A stretch of DNA of 64,000 nt. It comes from Rhynchospora pubera. Its lineage: Eukaryota; Streptophyta; Magnoliopsida; Poales; Cyperaceae. The translations under genes and the position numbers were made by a program. This document shows, piece by piece, positions 23,058-34,912 of the stretch (within the stretch, counting starts at the first letter, position 1; every line of letters begins with the position of its first letter). The notes under the pieces were generated by a model that saw only the letters and a list, made by a program, of their open reading frames with translations, did no database searches and was not told the DNA's origin. The DNA lies in contig CM051459.1 in NCBI GenBank assembly GCA_028095005.1, positions 256,604,229 to 256,668,228 of the forward strand. The letters are read 5' to 3'.

Positions 23058-24788
23058 GGGGGCGTTTGTTTGTGTAGTAAGAAGTTGCATAACTTAAGGA
23101 TGCCTAAGTGTTTATGTAGTGTTATGTAAGGGTGTTTGTTTGTGACTTAAAGGGTGCATAACTTAAGTTATGTATCCTTAAGTCACCAAACACCTCTTAC
23201 ATAAGATGCCTTAAGGGTACATAAGTTATGCAACCTAAATAGGTTGCATAAGTTATGCACCGGTCACCTTTAATTTTTTTCCAACAATACCCTTTAGAAA
23301 TAATTAATAATAATATTTAATAATCTATAATAATTAACAATAACTATTAAAAAATCATAATTAGTAATAAATATTAATTATTATAATTAATAAATAATAA
23401 TATATAACAAGTAATAATAATAATTAATAAACAATATTGATTTATTATTAAATAATTAATAATATTTATATTATTTAATTAAAAATAATTAATAATATTT
23501 CATAATAATAAAATGATTTCTTATTATCATTAATAATTAAAAATTTAAAATTAATTAATATTAATTAATAAATAATAATACTTAATAAGTAACAATAATT
23601 ATTAAAAAATCATAATTAATAACAAAGATTAATTATTATAATTAATAATATTTAACAAGTAATATTAATTATTAATAATAATGATTTAAGAATAATAATT
23701 AATCAATAATAATTTTTTATTATAAAATAAATAATAATATTTATAATATTTATAATATTTCATAATAGTAAAAATGATTTATTATCATCATTAATAATTA
23801 ATTTTTATAATAATTAATAATTAACAATAATTAGGTCACGACATATAATACATAATACTAATTCAAATTTAAGGGCATTTTAGTCTTTTGACATGAATAT
23901 ATGCATGCATTAAGTTAGTCATCCTTACTACACAACCAAACATCTATTACATAACACTACATAAACACTTAGTCATCCTTAAATTATGCAACTCCTTACT
24001 ACACAAACAAACGCCCCCATGTTTGGTTGTGTAGTAAGGATGACTAACTTAATGTATGCATATATTCATGTCAAAAGACTAAAATGCCCTTAAATTTGAA
24101 TTAGTATTATGTATTATATTTTGTGACCTAATTATTGTTAATTATTAATTATTATAAAAATTAATTATTAATGATGATAATAAATCATATTTACTATTAT
24201 GAAATATTAATAATTACTTTTAATTAAATATTATAAATATTATTATTTATTTTATAATAAAAATTATTATTGATTAATTATCTTCAATTAATTATTATTA
24301 TTAATTAATATTACTTGTTAAATATTATTAATTATAATAATTAATCTTTGTTATTAATTATGATTTTTTAATAATTATTGTTACTTATTAAGTATTATTA
24401 TTTATTTATTAATATTAATTAATTTTTAATTAAATATTATAAATATTATTAATTATTTAATAATAAATCAATATTGTTTATTAATTATTATTATTACTTG
24501 TTATATATTATTATTTATTAATTATAATAATTAATATTTATTACTAATTATGATTTTTTAATAGTTATTATTACTTATTAAATATTATTATTTATTAAAT
24601 ATAATTATTAATTATTTCTAAGGGGTATTGTTGGAAAATAAATTAAAGGGGACTAGTGCATAACTTATGCAACCTATTTAGGTTGCATAACTTATGTACC
24701 CTTAAGGCATCTTATGTAAGAGGTGTTTGGAGACTTAAGGATACATAACTTAAGTTATGCACCCTTTAAGTCACAAACAAACGCGCCC
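23058..24788. mobile_element. Large fold-back PIF/Harbinger-like non-autonomous element
   Basis: A 1731-bp near-palindrome. The termini GGGGGCGTTTGTTTGTG and CACAAACAAACGCGCCC pair at 16 of 17 positions, and TTA flanks both sides (23055-23057, 24789-24791), the PIF/Harbinger target. Inside, a long A+T-rich tract made of ATTAATAATTA variants (about 23285-23830) is mirrored at about 24130-24620. The centre (about 23943-24018) holds a second copy of the terminal motif, ending acaaacaaacgccccc. So it is either two copies joined head to head with partial loss, or one element with duplicated ends. No coding capacity. Confidence 0.82.
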
Positions 24789-24818
24789 TTAACCATTTAA
24801 AACTTGTCTCATGAGCTA

Positions 24819-25049
24819 GGGTGTGTTTGGATGCAACGGAATAAGCCGTGAATAGGGAATATGAATAAGAAATTTCGATTTGCGTGCTTATCCTTATTCC
24901 TTATTCTTATACCATGGTTTTGTTAGTATAGGAATAAGGGCCCAAATTCCTTATTCTTATACCGTTTGTTTTGCGCAAGAATAAAAATAAGCACGCAAAC
25001 CGAAATTCCTTATTCTTATTCCCTATTTCCGGCCTATCCAAACACACCC
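24819..25049. mobile_element. Tourist-like MITE
   Basis: A 231-bp element with inverted ends GGGTGTGTTTGGAT and ATCCAAACACACCC (TCCAAACACACCC exact). The interior is itself inverted around ccttattcttatacc blocks. The flanking trinucleotides (cta, agc) do not match, so the target site has changed or the ends are off by a few bases. Non-coding. Confidence 0.75.
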
Positions 25050-25142
25050 AGCAGAAGTGGACCCCCAAAATCCCAAGCTGGAGGCCACCTATGAAAAGTA
25101 TTTAATGTTAACTTAAAATGGTGTTGTCCCCATTTTATAGGA

Positions 25143-25181
25143 CACGTGGCCCCTTAAAAATTCCAAGTGGGAGATCACGTG
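25143..25181. promoter_or_regulatory. Paired G-box motifs
   Basis: CACGTGGCC occurs twice, 33 bp apart (25143 and 25176). CACGTG is the bZIP/bHLH-bound G-box core. No gene starts nearby with confidence, so relevance is unknown. Confidence 0.25.
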
Positions 25182-25587
25182 GCCGTTTATTGGTTGAAAA
25201 GAAAGAAAAGATATATGAAAGTAAAGAAAAGTATTTTGTCATATTATTTGATTGTTATTTTTCAGAAATAGTAGATTTTATCTTCTTAAATTTTTCACTA
25301 TGTTCCAATTTTTTGAAGAAAAAATGTGTAAATCATTACGTCTATAATTAGTTTCTTTCGTTGATCAGGGTTGTTTTGTTGCTATATGAACCTTATTATA
25401 TATATTTTTTTCTTTTTGCTGCGTGTGTTTTGTGTGTGTGTGTTTTTTTTGTTACATCAACAAATAAAAGCTAATGATGTCAGCGGCTAATTATTATTTG
25501 TTATCTTCTTCATTAATTAAGTGGCACCTTTCTTTGCTGATGCAGGTTTGTGTTAATGCATGATATAAATAAAAAAAAAAAACTAAA

Positions 25588-25713
25588 GGCGTGTGGCCTA
25601 GTAGCTCAGTGGTAAGAGCACTAGGCTGGCTTCTATGAGGTCAAGGGTTCAAGCCTCGCATGTATCTTTAATTTCAAAAAAAAGTTGGATGGCAAAGACC
25701 TCCCTCTTTCATC
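25588..25713 (+). mobile_element. tRNA-derived SINE with A-rich target duplication
   Basis: The head contains a pol III A box, tagctcagtggtaagagca, and a B box, ggttcaagcc, at tRNA-like spacing. A short unrelated body ends atc before poly(A). The flanks are near-identical A-rich sequences ending aactaaa (to 25587) and aaactaaa (to about 25730), consistent with LINE-style target-primed insertion. The putative acceptor arms do not pair well, so it is not scored as a tRNA gene. Confidence 0.72.
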
Positions 25714-26510
25714 AAAAAAAAAAAACTAAAAATTACATGATTGATATTATCTTATTAAGTGAAAGTGTAACTTGACACAAAAGAAAATAATTTGACGAGA
25801 ACTACCACTCTCTCAAATTAATTTCTAAAACATACAGTAAATGTTCCTTAGCAGCCGCTGCCAAGTTGTCTAAAAAGAACATACAGTAAATGTGAACTTC
25901 CATTATCAGGAAAAAATATTTTATGTCAGAACCAACCTTCTCCATTGGCTAAGACCAATATTTTTGGATCTCAGGTTGTGAATTTGGAACTCTACTGAAA
26001 TTTTTCTTTGGAATTTTTTAAGGTAAGATATTTGATTCTCATCTTTGTTAAAAAAGATCATATATAGTACACGAGAAGGAAAAAAAAAAAAAAAAAAAAA
26101 GGTAAGAAATATCTCTCGTCACACAAAGTACATTTAATCAAAAGTTGATTTTGTACTTTCTTTGCAGTTCTCTCTGGAAAATTTGCTGAAACGCTTTCTT
26201 ATTGCTAGCAATATTTAATTGAACAAAAGTTTTGCTAATAATTATTGGCCGTGTACCTACTTTGCCACTGTTTCACCCACCCAAAAGCGCTCAATTTACC
26301 TATTCCACCGTCAATTACAGTCAACTATTTTTAAGATAGGCCTTTCCTTACAAGCAAAGAAAGTATCTAACGATTAGTAGTATAATACTTCACAATTAAA
26401 ATCATTCTGGTATTCACTGACTATAATATCTAACTAATAGTGCATGATCACATCACAGCAATCGGTCGTTCTCCAGCCTAATCAAAAGGACCAATACTAC
26501 TTTGTCACCC

Positions 26511-26647
26511 TGCATAGCAACAGACCCACTAAATGAGACACTTGAAATGTTAATAAACACCTGCGTCTGCATAGCAACAGACCCACTAAACGAGACACTT
26601 GAAATGTTAATAAACACCTGCATCTGCATAGCAACAGACCCACTAAA
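26511..26647. repeat. 57-bp tandem repeat, about 2.4 copies
   Basis: Copies start tgcatagcaacagaccc at 26511, 26568 and 26625 with one or two differences. They lie about 420 bp beyond the ACR stop codon, probably past its 3' untranslated region. Confidence 0.9.
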
Positions 26648-27066
26648 GTCAAGTTATTACATTTTCAAAATATCCCTATAAGGGTCGCACTAGAATAGTG
26701 TCTTGTAAGGTAGACATCAAAGCTGAAAGTTAAAGGGGAAATTAACATCGAGACAAGAAACGCTGAACCACTACGTATTTATGATTTAATAAACCATTAA
26801 AAAACTAACTCTGCTAAACAATAACCCATCTTTTATTTCTACCATATTTACAAGTTGTGCATTGCAAATTGCTATACATAATTTCAATCAGCCTTCCTTT
26901 TCTTTTCCCCCTAAATTCACCTACTCTAAACTGTCTCTAAGGCCATCAACATTATCTACTTTCTTCAAACCTGCTCAACTAACACATTGAGCAGTGAAAC
27001 AAGAGCTACTACCTTTGTACTCCACTCCAGCCTCTATTTACAAATTATGTATTCACCACCTAAAAC

Positions 27067-30005
27067 CTAAAAGCTTATCAGCCCAAAATTACATGGAGAT
27101 TTTGACTTGAATAGCCCGCCAAATAGAAAACGAGTAGGTGACACTTGAGGGGGTGTTTTGGTCATTTCATTCTGCCCCTTAACTTGTAAAACAGATTGCC
27201 CCAGCTCATTCCTAATCATATCCAAAGTTCTTGGATCAACTGGAGATCCGGTGGCATCACGAACATAAAATGTATTAACAGCATTCTTGTCATGTGTTGC
27301 CACCTCAGCCCGAGTTACAGATAGTCCATTCTCGCGAAATATCCGAGTAATTTCTGATAAGAGGCCAACTCTGTCTGGCGTACATAATTCCAGTTTAATA
27401 CCCTGAAATAATTATACAATGAAGACATACAAATTAGTTGGAAGTGAAATAAATAGGTACCTATCAGATCACAATAGGCGGTGGCAGTTGAATAGTTATA
27501 GTTAACTTGTCACCTTCCCAGGATGTGCATGAAAAAGAATTGAAAGGGACTTTCAAGTAACAGTTCAGTTTGTGGTTGCACATGCATTAAGCATGCTCTA
27601 TATTTCTTTCTTTTTTTTTAATAGTTGTTAAAAATACCCCACCCCTCCCTCAATAATAAAATATTGTTCTTCTGCACAAAAAGTGCAAAAATGCCCAAGA
27701 CAAACTAACTCAAAATAACAAGAGCATGATTACATGAAAATAACACTCAAAGCCAAATATGCAACATTAATACAGCTAAATAGTTTAACATTGAAGTAAC
27801 TACTATACCTCAGAGACCCTCCTTTCAATGGCAGCTTCAAGGCATTGTATTACTCTCTCTCTTTCAGCTTCTGATTTAACTGGTGAGCCATCAACATGCC
27901 TTATGTAGTATTCCTTTTCACAAAAAAGGGGGTAAATTTACATGTGACAGGTTAAATGGTCAGAAACTTGAGATTTACCCAAATTACCCCTTCCTAATAT
28001 CATTCACTGAGAACATGGAAAAAGTAAGGTACTTTGCCCATTATGCAAGTAAAACAGGAAGCTGAGCAATTGCAATTGCTTTCTCACATTTTAAGTTTAA
28101 ACAGGTTACACTTAGTTTTAATTCTTGTTTACACAAGAAGTTTCCAATAACCTACCTGGTAAGCTTCTGACATTTTGGAATCTACGTTCACATGGAAGAC
28201 CACATACTGCATATCCGTGAGTGTACAAACTGTGTCGAACAAAAGCTTTGGCCTATCACTGCACCGAATAGTGACCACCGAGTAATCCTTATCTCCGCAA
28301 TTCACAACAGAGACCTTCGGCCTTTGAGTCACATCCCCATTAACCTCCCCTGATCTTTCATAGTCCCGGTCAGCAAGCATCATCTGGTGCAGCCTTCTTT
28401 CCCTATGTGTGGACCCCACTGGTGAGACCATTGTCCTCCCTTTCAACACATGAGATAAAAGCTTTTTTATGCTGGAAATTCTTAGAGGATCGTTTATTGC
28501 AGAACCGGTTTCAAGGTCGGTGACATGCATCACAGCTGCAGCCCTTGTGTTGTGGGTCCAGACCTCAGCGCTGACAACATTGCACTTGAGGTTGGTTAGC
28601 ACCGCACTAACTTCAGATAGTAGGCCAGGCCGATCTGTACCTGTTAATTCGATTGATGTGTAATCAGATGCTTGTTCTACACCGACCGATCTTCTTCGGG
28701 ATGGGATGAAGGATGAGTCGGCACCTAAAGACTGCAAAAGAAAATGCAATTGATTATCTGTCTGGAATATTTTAACAGACATATTTGACATAACATCCCT
28801 GTATTTTTGTGGTATTCTGAAAAGAGAAGCAATCAGTAATGTTGCTAGTTGTTCTGTTTCAAATATTAATTACACAAACACCTTGGTTATTCCGAGGGCA
28901 TTATTTAGGGCATGTGCGAAACAACTAGTACAACAATCTAGAACCAAAGCATACTTCTTTTGACTATAGTTAATTGCAAAAATTAGCTTAGAATTTGGGA
29001 GATCTCACTGTAATAAAGCTTTACCTATAGATTAAATTGTATTTTCTCAGTTTCAAAGGGGCAAAAAAAAAATGTAAACATGGAATCCAACTAACATAAA
29101 CTTACTAAATTCTTAAAGAAGAGATTGATGAATATGAAAAGAGTATAACATAAAAGTTCACCTTCCTAATAAAATCAGCTATTTCATCAAGTGCGGTTTC
29201 ATCATTTATCTTCTCCCCATCACTATTAGTCACATTAAAAACTGGATTGAAAGTAAAACTAATTATTAGAAGGAACTTAACTGTAAGAAAGATTAACCTA
29301 AAAGAGAGAAAAAAAATTTCTAATGTACCATCCATAAACCAGCCTCCATCAGAAGAAATATAAGCCTTCTTAATGTTTAAGTTGAGATCAGTAAGTACTT
29401 GTACCACCTCTAACAATATACCATACTTATTTGCACTGTCAACCTAAAACATTTCAAAAGATACAATAAATTAGGCAAACAAATCTTCAACCAGCATAAA
29501 AAATATTTGCTATGGGCTGGAATTTAAAAATTACCCGAACCACTGTTGCATTGATACATGAATCATTGTCAATAACAACCCTGAAAAAAAGAATATATAT
29601 GAGGGTGTCAAAAAGTCAAAGCAAATTTTTGCAAGAGAAAAGAAACAATTTACAAAAAGATTACCTTGGAGGGTTCATTTTTAGTATGAATTTTTCATAC
29701 TCATCATCACTGTCCCAAGAAGAGCTCAGCTCCCCATCTGAATTTTTAGATAGCACAACAAGAATTTTAAAAAAAAACAAGCAATTTGATATTTAATTAG
29801 TGAAGACAAATTAATAATTGGTAACCGACGCGCGTCACTTAAACCACTCACCGAAAAAAAAAAAAAAATACTCGGTTGAACAAGCTAATTTCTTCAAGCG
29901 CAAAATATAATTTATTCAAATTTACGTACATAAGGCCTCAGTCAAAGGAAGAAAACTAAACTAAAAACGAATCACAAAAACAAAGTAGAGAATTCTCGTA
30001 CCCAT
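27067..30005 (-). CDS. ACR: ACR family four-ACT-domain protein (ACR4/ACR6-like)
   Basis: Eight coding exons on the - strand, all with GT-AG junctions and compatible phases: 30005-30002, 29737-29665, 29580-29535, 29443-29329, 29241-29162, 28731-28156, 27913-27809, 27402-27067; 444 aa, normal for the family. The first coding exon supplies only ATGG, giving an N-terminus [18 protein letters not shown]. Four ACT modules follow: about 27-105 (with [11 protein letters not shown] and SSDGGWFMD), 131-200 ([16 protein letters not shown]), 256-330 ([14 protein letters not shown]) and 336-405 ([15 protein letters not shown]). The tail has [18 protein letters not shown] proteins are thought to be amino-acid-sensing regulators; no enzyme domain is present. 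The assignment to ACR4 versus ACR6 is from memory of Arabidopsis members. No lesions seen. Confidence 0.92.
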
Positions 30006-30250
30006 GATGGATCAAATTCAAGCGAGAAACGAAGAGAGAGAAGCCCAAAATCAAGAACAGTGAGAGAATACAAGTAACGTGGAGGCAGAGAGAACCAACA
30101 AACCCACCCACAACCCACCACGCACACACCACACACCCCTCCTCCTTTTCCTCTACAGTTTAAACCCCTTTCTCTCTCAATTCTCTGAAGAGAGAGAGGA
30201 GGGAGAGGAAGGGTTCTCTCGGTCTAAGTCTCGCGCGATTTGGAGCCGTT
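30006..30250 (-). promoter_or_regulatory. ACR 5' leader, GA/CT-rich
   Basis: Upstream of the ACR start (reading leftward) is a GA/CT-rich region, including gaagagagagaggagggaga on the + strand near 30187-30206, typical of plant leaders. No clear TATA box was found. Confidence 0.4.
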
Positions 30251-31694
30251 TTATTTTTCTCATTTAATTTCCCTTTTTAGTGCTTCGTTTTTATAAGTCC
30301 GTCCAAGTGAAACCGACCTCCTGACATACAGGAATTGCTAGCTGGAGATGGTCCAAGAGTGAATGCTTGGACTAGCGCAGTGACAGCTGTCTCACTCGAG
30401 GCAATGCTACAGCTAACCGGTTTAGATTCCTTTAGTCGGGAATGTGGTGCTTGCACCTGGTTCAGCCGTACAATTTACTCCAGTGTGAATTGATAATCTT
30501 TTTTTTTTAAAAAAAGGCATGAAAAATCCAAAAGATGCTTAGTTATCATGAATTTAATTTCATCTCTGTATGATTTTTTTTAATGAATATTTAAGCTATC
30601 AATACTATTGACTTAAAAAACTCAAACAGTCAAACTAAATTAACATTATTTAACGTTTAATTATAAATTTAACATTCAACATCGTTTTTAAAACCTAATT
30701 GATATTTTATGAAAGGTTTTTGCTTCCCCTAGTTCAATAGTCCATAAGCGATCCTAATTTTTCCAGAGAACGCACGCTGTAATCATTTTCTCACATATAG
30801 AGCATGCATATGAAAATTTATGGGTCCAGTGATATTTGTATACTTTATTTATTGGAGACCACTTTATCGAAATTTATTGTAATTTTTTTTAAATATATAA
30901 ATACTTCCACAGTTTTTTCTTTTCTGTTATCTTAGATTAATAACCCATGATAATTTTATTTTCAAACTTTAATATTCCTTTTTACCTTCAATACTTTAAT
31001 ATTTATCTTATACAAAGTGTAATATAATGATATTTAATAACGGATATTATATTAAAAATTTTAAAAAACTAGTAGAAATATAGAATTATATAATTCTCCA
31101 ACATTGTCTAAATTCCATCCATATATTTTAAAATACAGTTAATGTTGGCAACGTACACATGCATGTTATACTTCATTTGTGTTAAGGATTATATGAAGTG
31201 CACAATATACGCCGCATGTATCATGTATGGGTGGATAATTGACTATGCACACACCTAACACTTTGTACAGAACTCTTAGATAAATTTTTTAAATATAAAT
31301 TATATAAGATGCATGCAAATGCTGTGACACTAAATTTTTAAAGATTGAATTGAACCATAAAACAACCCCCATTCCATGAATTAAAATATAAAATATTGCT
31401 CCTAAGTGCTAATTGTACATGGTCATATCCAACTTCCATGGGAGGTCTAGCCAGGATTATCTGATAAACCTTGGAATTAAGCAAATTCTCTGCTTACGTT
31501 AACAAATCGGATGTAAATCTGATTACAGAATTATTTGATTGGTACGGAGACGGAGACAAGTCTGAAAGAAGCACGTGCCTCAAGTTGGTACTACTTAATG
31601 ACCGCTATTTTTCTCCAGTTATGGAGAAAATGGGTCTGTCCGGTACTTTCTTATTTCGGATGTAGATGTATGTATGTCATTATGTTTAATAAAA
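30251..31694. other. Intergenic, no feature seen
   Basis: A+T-rich DNA. Two overlapping open frames at 31471-31732 are in different frames and unrecognised. No supportable gene. Confidence 0.45.
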
Positions 31695-33149
31695 GGATTA
31701 ATTGGTTTTATGCTACTGTGAAAATTAGCTAATTAGAAATATGTCATTGTTAGATTACAAATTAGATTTATGCCATCAACAAATTATGTAAATTAGAAAT
31801 ATGTCATTATTTCATTCCAAAAAAAATTAATTATAAAAATACCATCATTAATGCTCTCAATATTTTTCAAAAATCCCAAATTACCCTTGCTAATAAACCT
31901 AGGTAAGAAAAACATAAGAAAAAAAAAGCGTACGGTCTAAATAATGGAGCACTGTCTAAATATTTAGTTGGAATTTATCGACTCAAAGTCGCAGTACTTC
32001 TATATTTCTTATTTATTTTAATTGCTTTAGTTTTTATTTTTTTTTCATTTCCTTTCATTTACTTGTTGAATGTATAACGAGAAGTAGATTAATAATTTCT
32101 TATTTGCTTATGTCACGATTAATAATTTCATTGGCTTGAAGTCACAATATTTTTGTAGTCGTTATTTATTTATTTTTCTTTAGTTTTTATGTCATGATTA
32201 TTCTCATTATTTACCTAACATCTATTTAAAATGTAATTTACCTATAAATAACATCTATTTAAAATGTAATTTACCTACCATTATTCTTGTTATTATGATT
32301 ATTTATTCAAACATATAAATATTTTCCGTTTGAATTATTTTGAAATAAATATAATGAGAAAGTTTAATATGCACCATAGTGCATAGGACTTTCTATGCAC
32401 CGCGGACTTTTTCGGGAGTATTTTTGTAAATTGACAAATCTAATTTAACCAATCTAATCTACATATTAAAATCTCATAGCAAACCAAATTTTACAATTTT
32501 TGGGATTTTATTACTATTTTTTCGATTTTTTTAAAACATGTCATTTTTGGAATGTTATACTATTTACAATATTCCAAAAATAGCATGTCTTAAAAAAATC
32601 GAAAAAAATAGTAATAAAATCTCAAAAAATTGTAAAATTTGGTTTGCTATGAGATTTTAATATGTAGATTAGATTGGTTAAATTAAATTTGTCAATTTAT
32701 TAAAATATCTCTGAAAAAGTTCGCGATGCATAGAAAGTCCTATGCACTATAGTGCATATTAAATTTTCTCTAAATATAATAGCTTGGTCTTAGATTGAAA
32801 TACACTCATCCACAAAAATCCTTAAAAATCGTTTCTATATCAAAAGACATGGCATTTTCTAATTTCAAAATTTTTTAGTGGCATAAAACTAATTTGTCAT
32901 TTAGTAATGGTATTTTTCTAATTTAAAATTTTTTTAGTGGCATCAAAATAATTTTTCATTTAGTGATGGTATTTTTCTAATTTTAAATTTTTGTAGTGGC
33001 ATATTTAAAAGGGTAAAATTGGAAAATCAATTTTTCAGTGGAAAAAAACTAATTTTTACTATTTTGTAATGGCATAAAACTAATTTGTCATTTAGTGATG
33101 GTATTTTACTAATTTCAAATTTTTACAGTGGCATAAATCTAATTAACCC
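31695..33149. mobile_element. Mutator-like non-autonomous element, host of a nested fold-back
   Basis: The left end, GGATTAATTGGTTTTATGCT, and the reversed right end, GGGTTAATTAGATTTATGCC, align over about 95 bp as long inverted repeats built from sub-repeats containing TTTATGCCA and AATTAGAAATA. The flanks ttaataaaa (31686-31694) and ttaataaat (33150-33158) match at 8 of 9, fitting the 9-bp target of Mutator-like elements. The right arm (about 32870-33140) carries several copies of a roughly 60-bp unit (agtggcataaaactaattt). No transposase is encoded. Confidence 0.75.
32356..32770. mobile_element. Fold-back MITE with perfect 10-bp TSD
   Basis: A 415-bp almost complete palindrome beginning GAGAAAGTTTAATATGCACC and ending in the inverse ...gcatattaaattttctc. 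The arms extend nearly to the centre (about 32560). The direct repeat taaatataat flanks it exactly (32346-32355 and 32771-32780). Long arms and a 9-10-bp duplication suggest a Mutator-like MITE. It lies inside the element at 31695-33149, so it inserted later. Confidence 0.9.
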
Positions 33150-33158
33150 TTAATAAAT

Positions 33159-34860
33159 TGATGGATATGCCAAGAAAAACATATATCGGTTCCAGTGTCT
33201 AATCAACAATAAAAATAGTTGGTTAGGATGGAAAACATAATGAACTTTAGTATTTCTATCAATTAATGTAAGAATAATAGAATATTGAAAAAGACAAATT
33301 TTGTAGTTGGTCTTTTTTTTTTTTGAGATGAGAAAACAGACCGTTTGTTTAACAATTATAATGATTATGATTAATCGGGACTCAAGTCGGGTTAAATAAA
33401 GTAGTACTACGAACGTCCCTTAAAAAATACTATATAAATTAATTATTTAAGGTATATTTATTTAACTTAATACCAGTAAACTTCTTTTGTGTCTATTAGT
33501 TAATTTTAATAAATTTTATCTACTCGTGCATCTACAATTCGACATGGAGAACAATATCAATATTGTCAATTTTTTTATGAAAATGATGATGATGTGATTT
33601 TTCTTTTTCTTAAAAAAGGTGAAGCAACTTTAAATGATTCATTTATCAATCTGTGGACTATGCTATGGATCAAATAAAAAAAAAGTTGTTATGATTAAGT
33701 ATACCTGATAACAACATTAATTTCTATTATTCGATATTATCAAAGTAGTAGCGCGTGCTAGCTCCACGTATTTGTAATGTGAACAGAAATCTCTTTGAAT
33801 AGTGTGTTTCATTATCGATTGAAACCAACCTGGTACTGTAATTCAAAATTTGGGATTCGAATTATGCCTAATTTTTATTGTTTTAAAATATATATCAAGA
33901 TTCAATTAATTAAATGAAATAATGTCGTTGCTATCAAAATAAAAATTAAACTATCAAAATTTTACATGTGTGCTAAGAGGAATTGATATATCCAATTGAT
34001 TGCTTCTGATACTAATAAAATATTCAACGTTAGCCATCAAACAAATGTTTCGCCTATATATCTTGCCTGTGCCTGCAAACCAGAATCTAAATAAAATCCA
34101 CGATTCAAAAAATCAAATAAGCAAAATAAAGTGAGAAGAAAAAGCAATAACAAAGGATTGGGGGGACAAAAAAAAATCTAAGATCTAAAGGTTGTTAGTG
34201 TCATGTGATTATAGGTACCGTACATAGCATTTATGTTTTATTAAGGTTGGTACCACGTGGTACCTCTGCACAAATCACGAATGCTTGCTTTCTTGCTTCC
34301 TTTAAACACCAGCATTACACACATGCTCCTCCTGCAGCTGCTGCTGCCAACCTAACAACTTGCTCCAGCTAAATTAAACAACTGGAGGTCTCCTCTAAAA
34401 GGAATCAGAAAATTTTAAATAAAGGTCACTTATAATATTATGATATCAATATAATATTAATACAATAATGACATCAGAATAATCAGACTATAATTATAAG
34501 AGTCAATAATAAATAATTATTATATTTTACAAAAGTCGGATGTTAATTTTCTTGAGAAAAAAAGAAGTATATGGATATTTATTATTTTAGAATAAAGGGG
34601 ATTATATTGGCTCCCATTTTTACTATTTGAATAGTTGGATTGACACGTAAAATAATTAAATGTTGGTCAGTATGAAATTTATAAAGAAAACTTATAAGGA
34701 TGTGAAGTCAATTTTCCTAGGTCACACTCCTCCTATGGGCTTTGCTATACAAAAATTGAAAGAAGATGAAGGGAGCTAAGGAAAGAGAAAGAGTGAAATG
34801 GAAGTTATGAATGTATATTTAACTTGCTTCAGAATTTTAAAACGACATAGTTAAGTTCTT
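33159..34860. other. Intergenic, no feature seen
   Basis: A+T-rich with a T run near 33310 and no coding frame or transposon ends that can be supported. Confidence 0.45.
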
Positions 34861-34912
34861 TCATCTTACATCTAACTAGTGGGAGCGTCGCGCGTTGCGC
34901 GACCTATTTTTA
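34861..34912 (+). other. Possible Helitron terminus (GC-rich palindrome)
   Basis: tcttacatctaactagtggg is followed by cgtcgcgcgttgcgcgacc, an almost perfect GC-rich palindrome in A+T-rich DNA. Many angiosperm Helitrons start TC and carry a CGCGCGTTGCGCG-type block near an end. No helicase and no matching CTRR end with hairpin was identified. Confidence 0.3.

Noticed and set aside
25592..25665. Possible tRNA gene (A and B boxes present)
   Set aside because: The acceptor arms do not pair convincingly, and the sequence is followed by a short tail, poly(A) and a matching A-rich flank, so a SINE is the better call.
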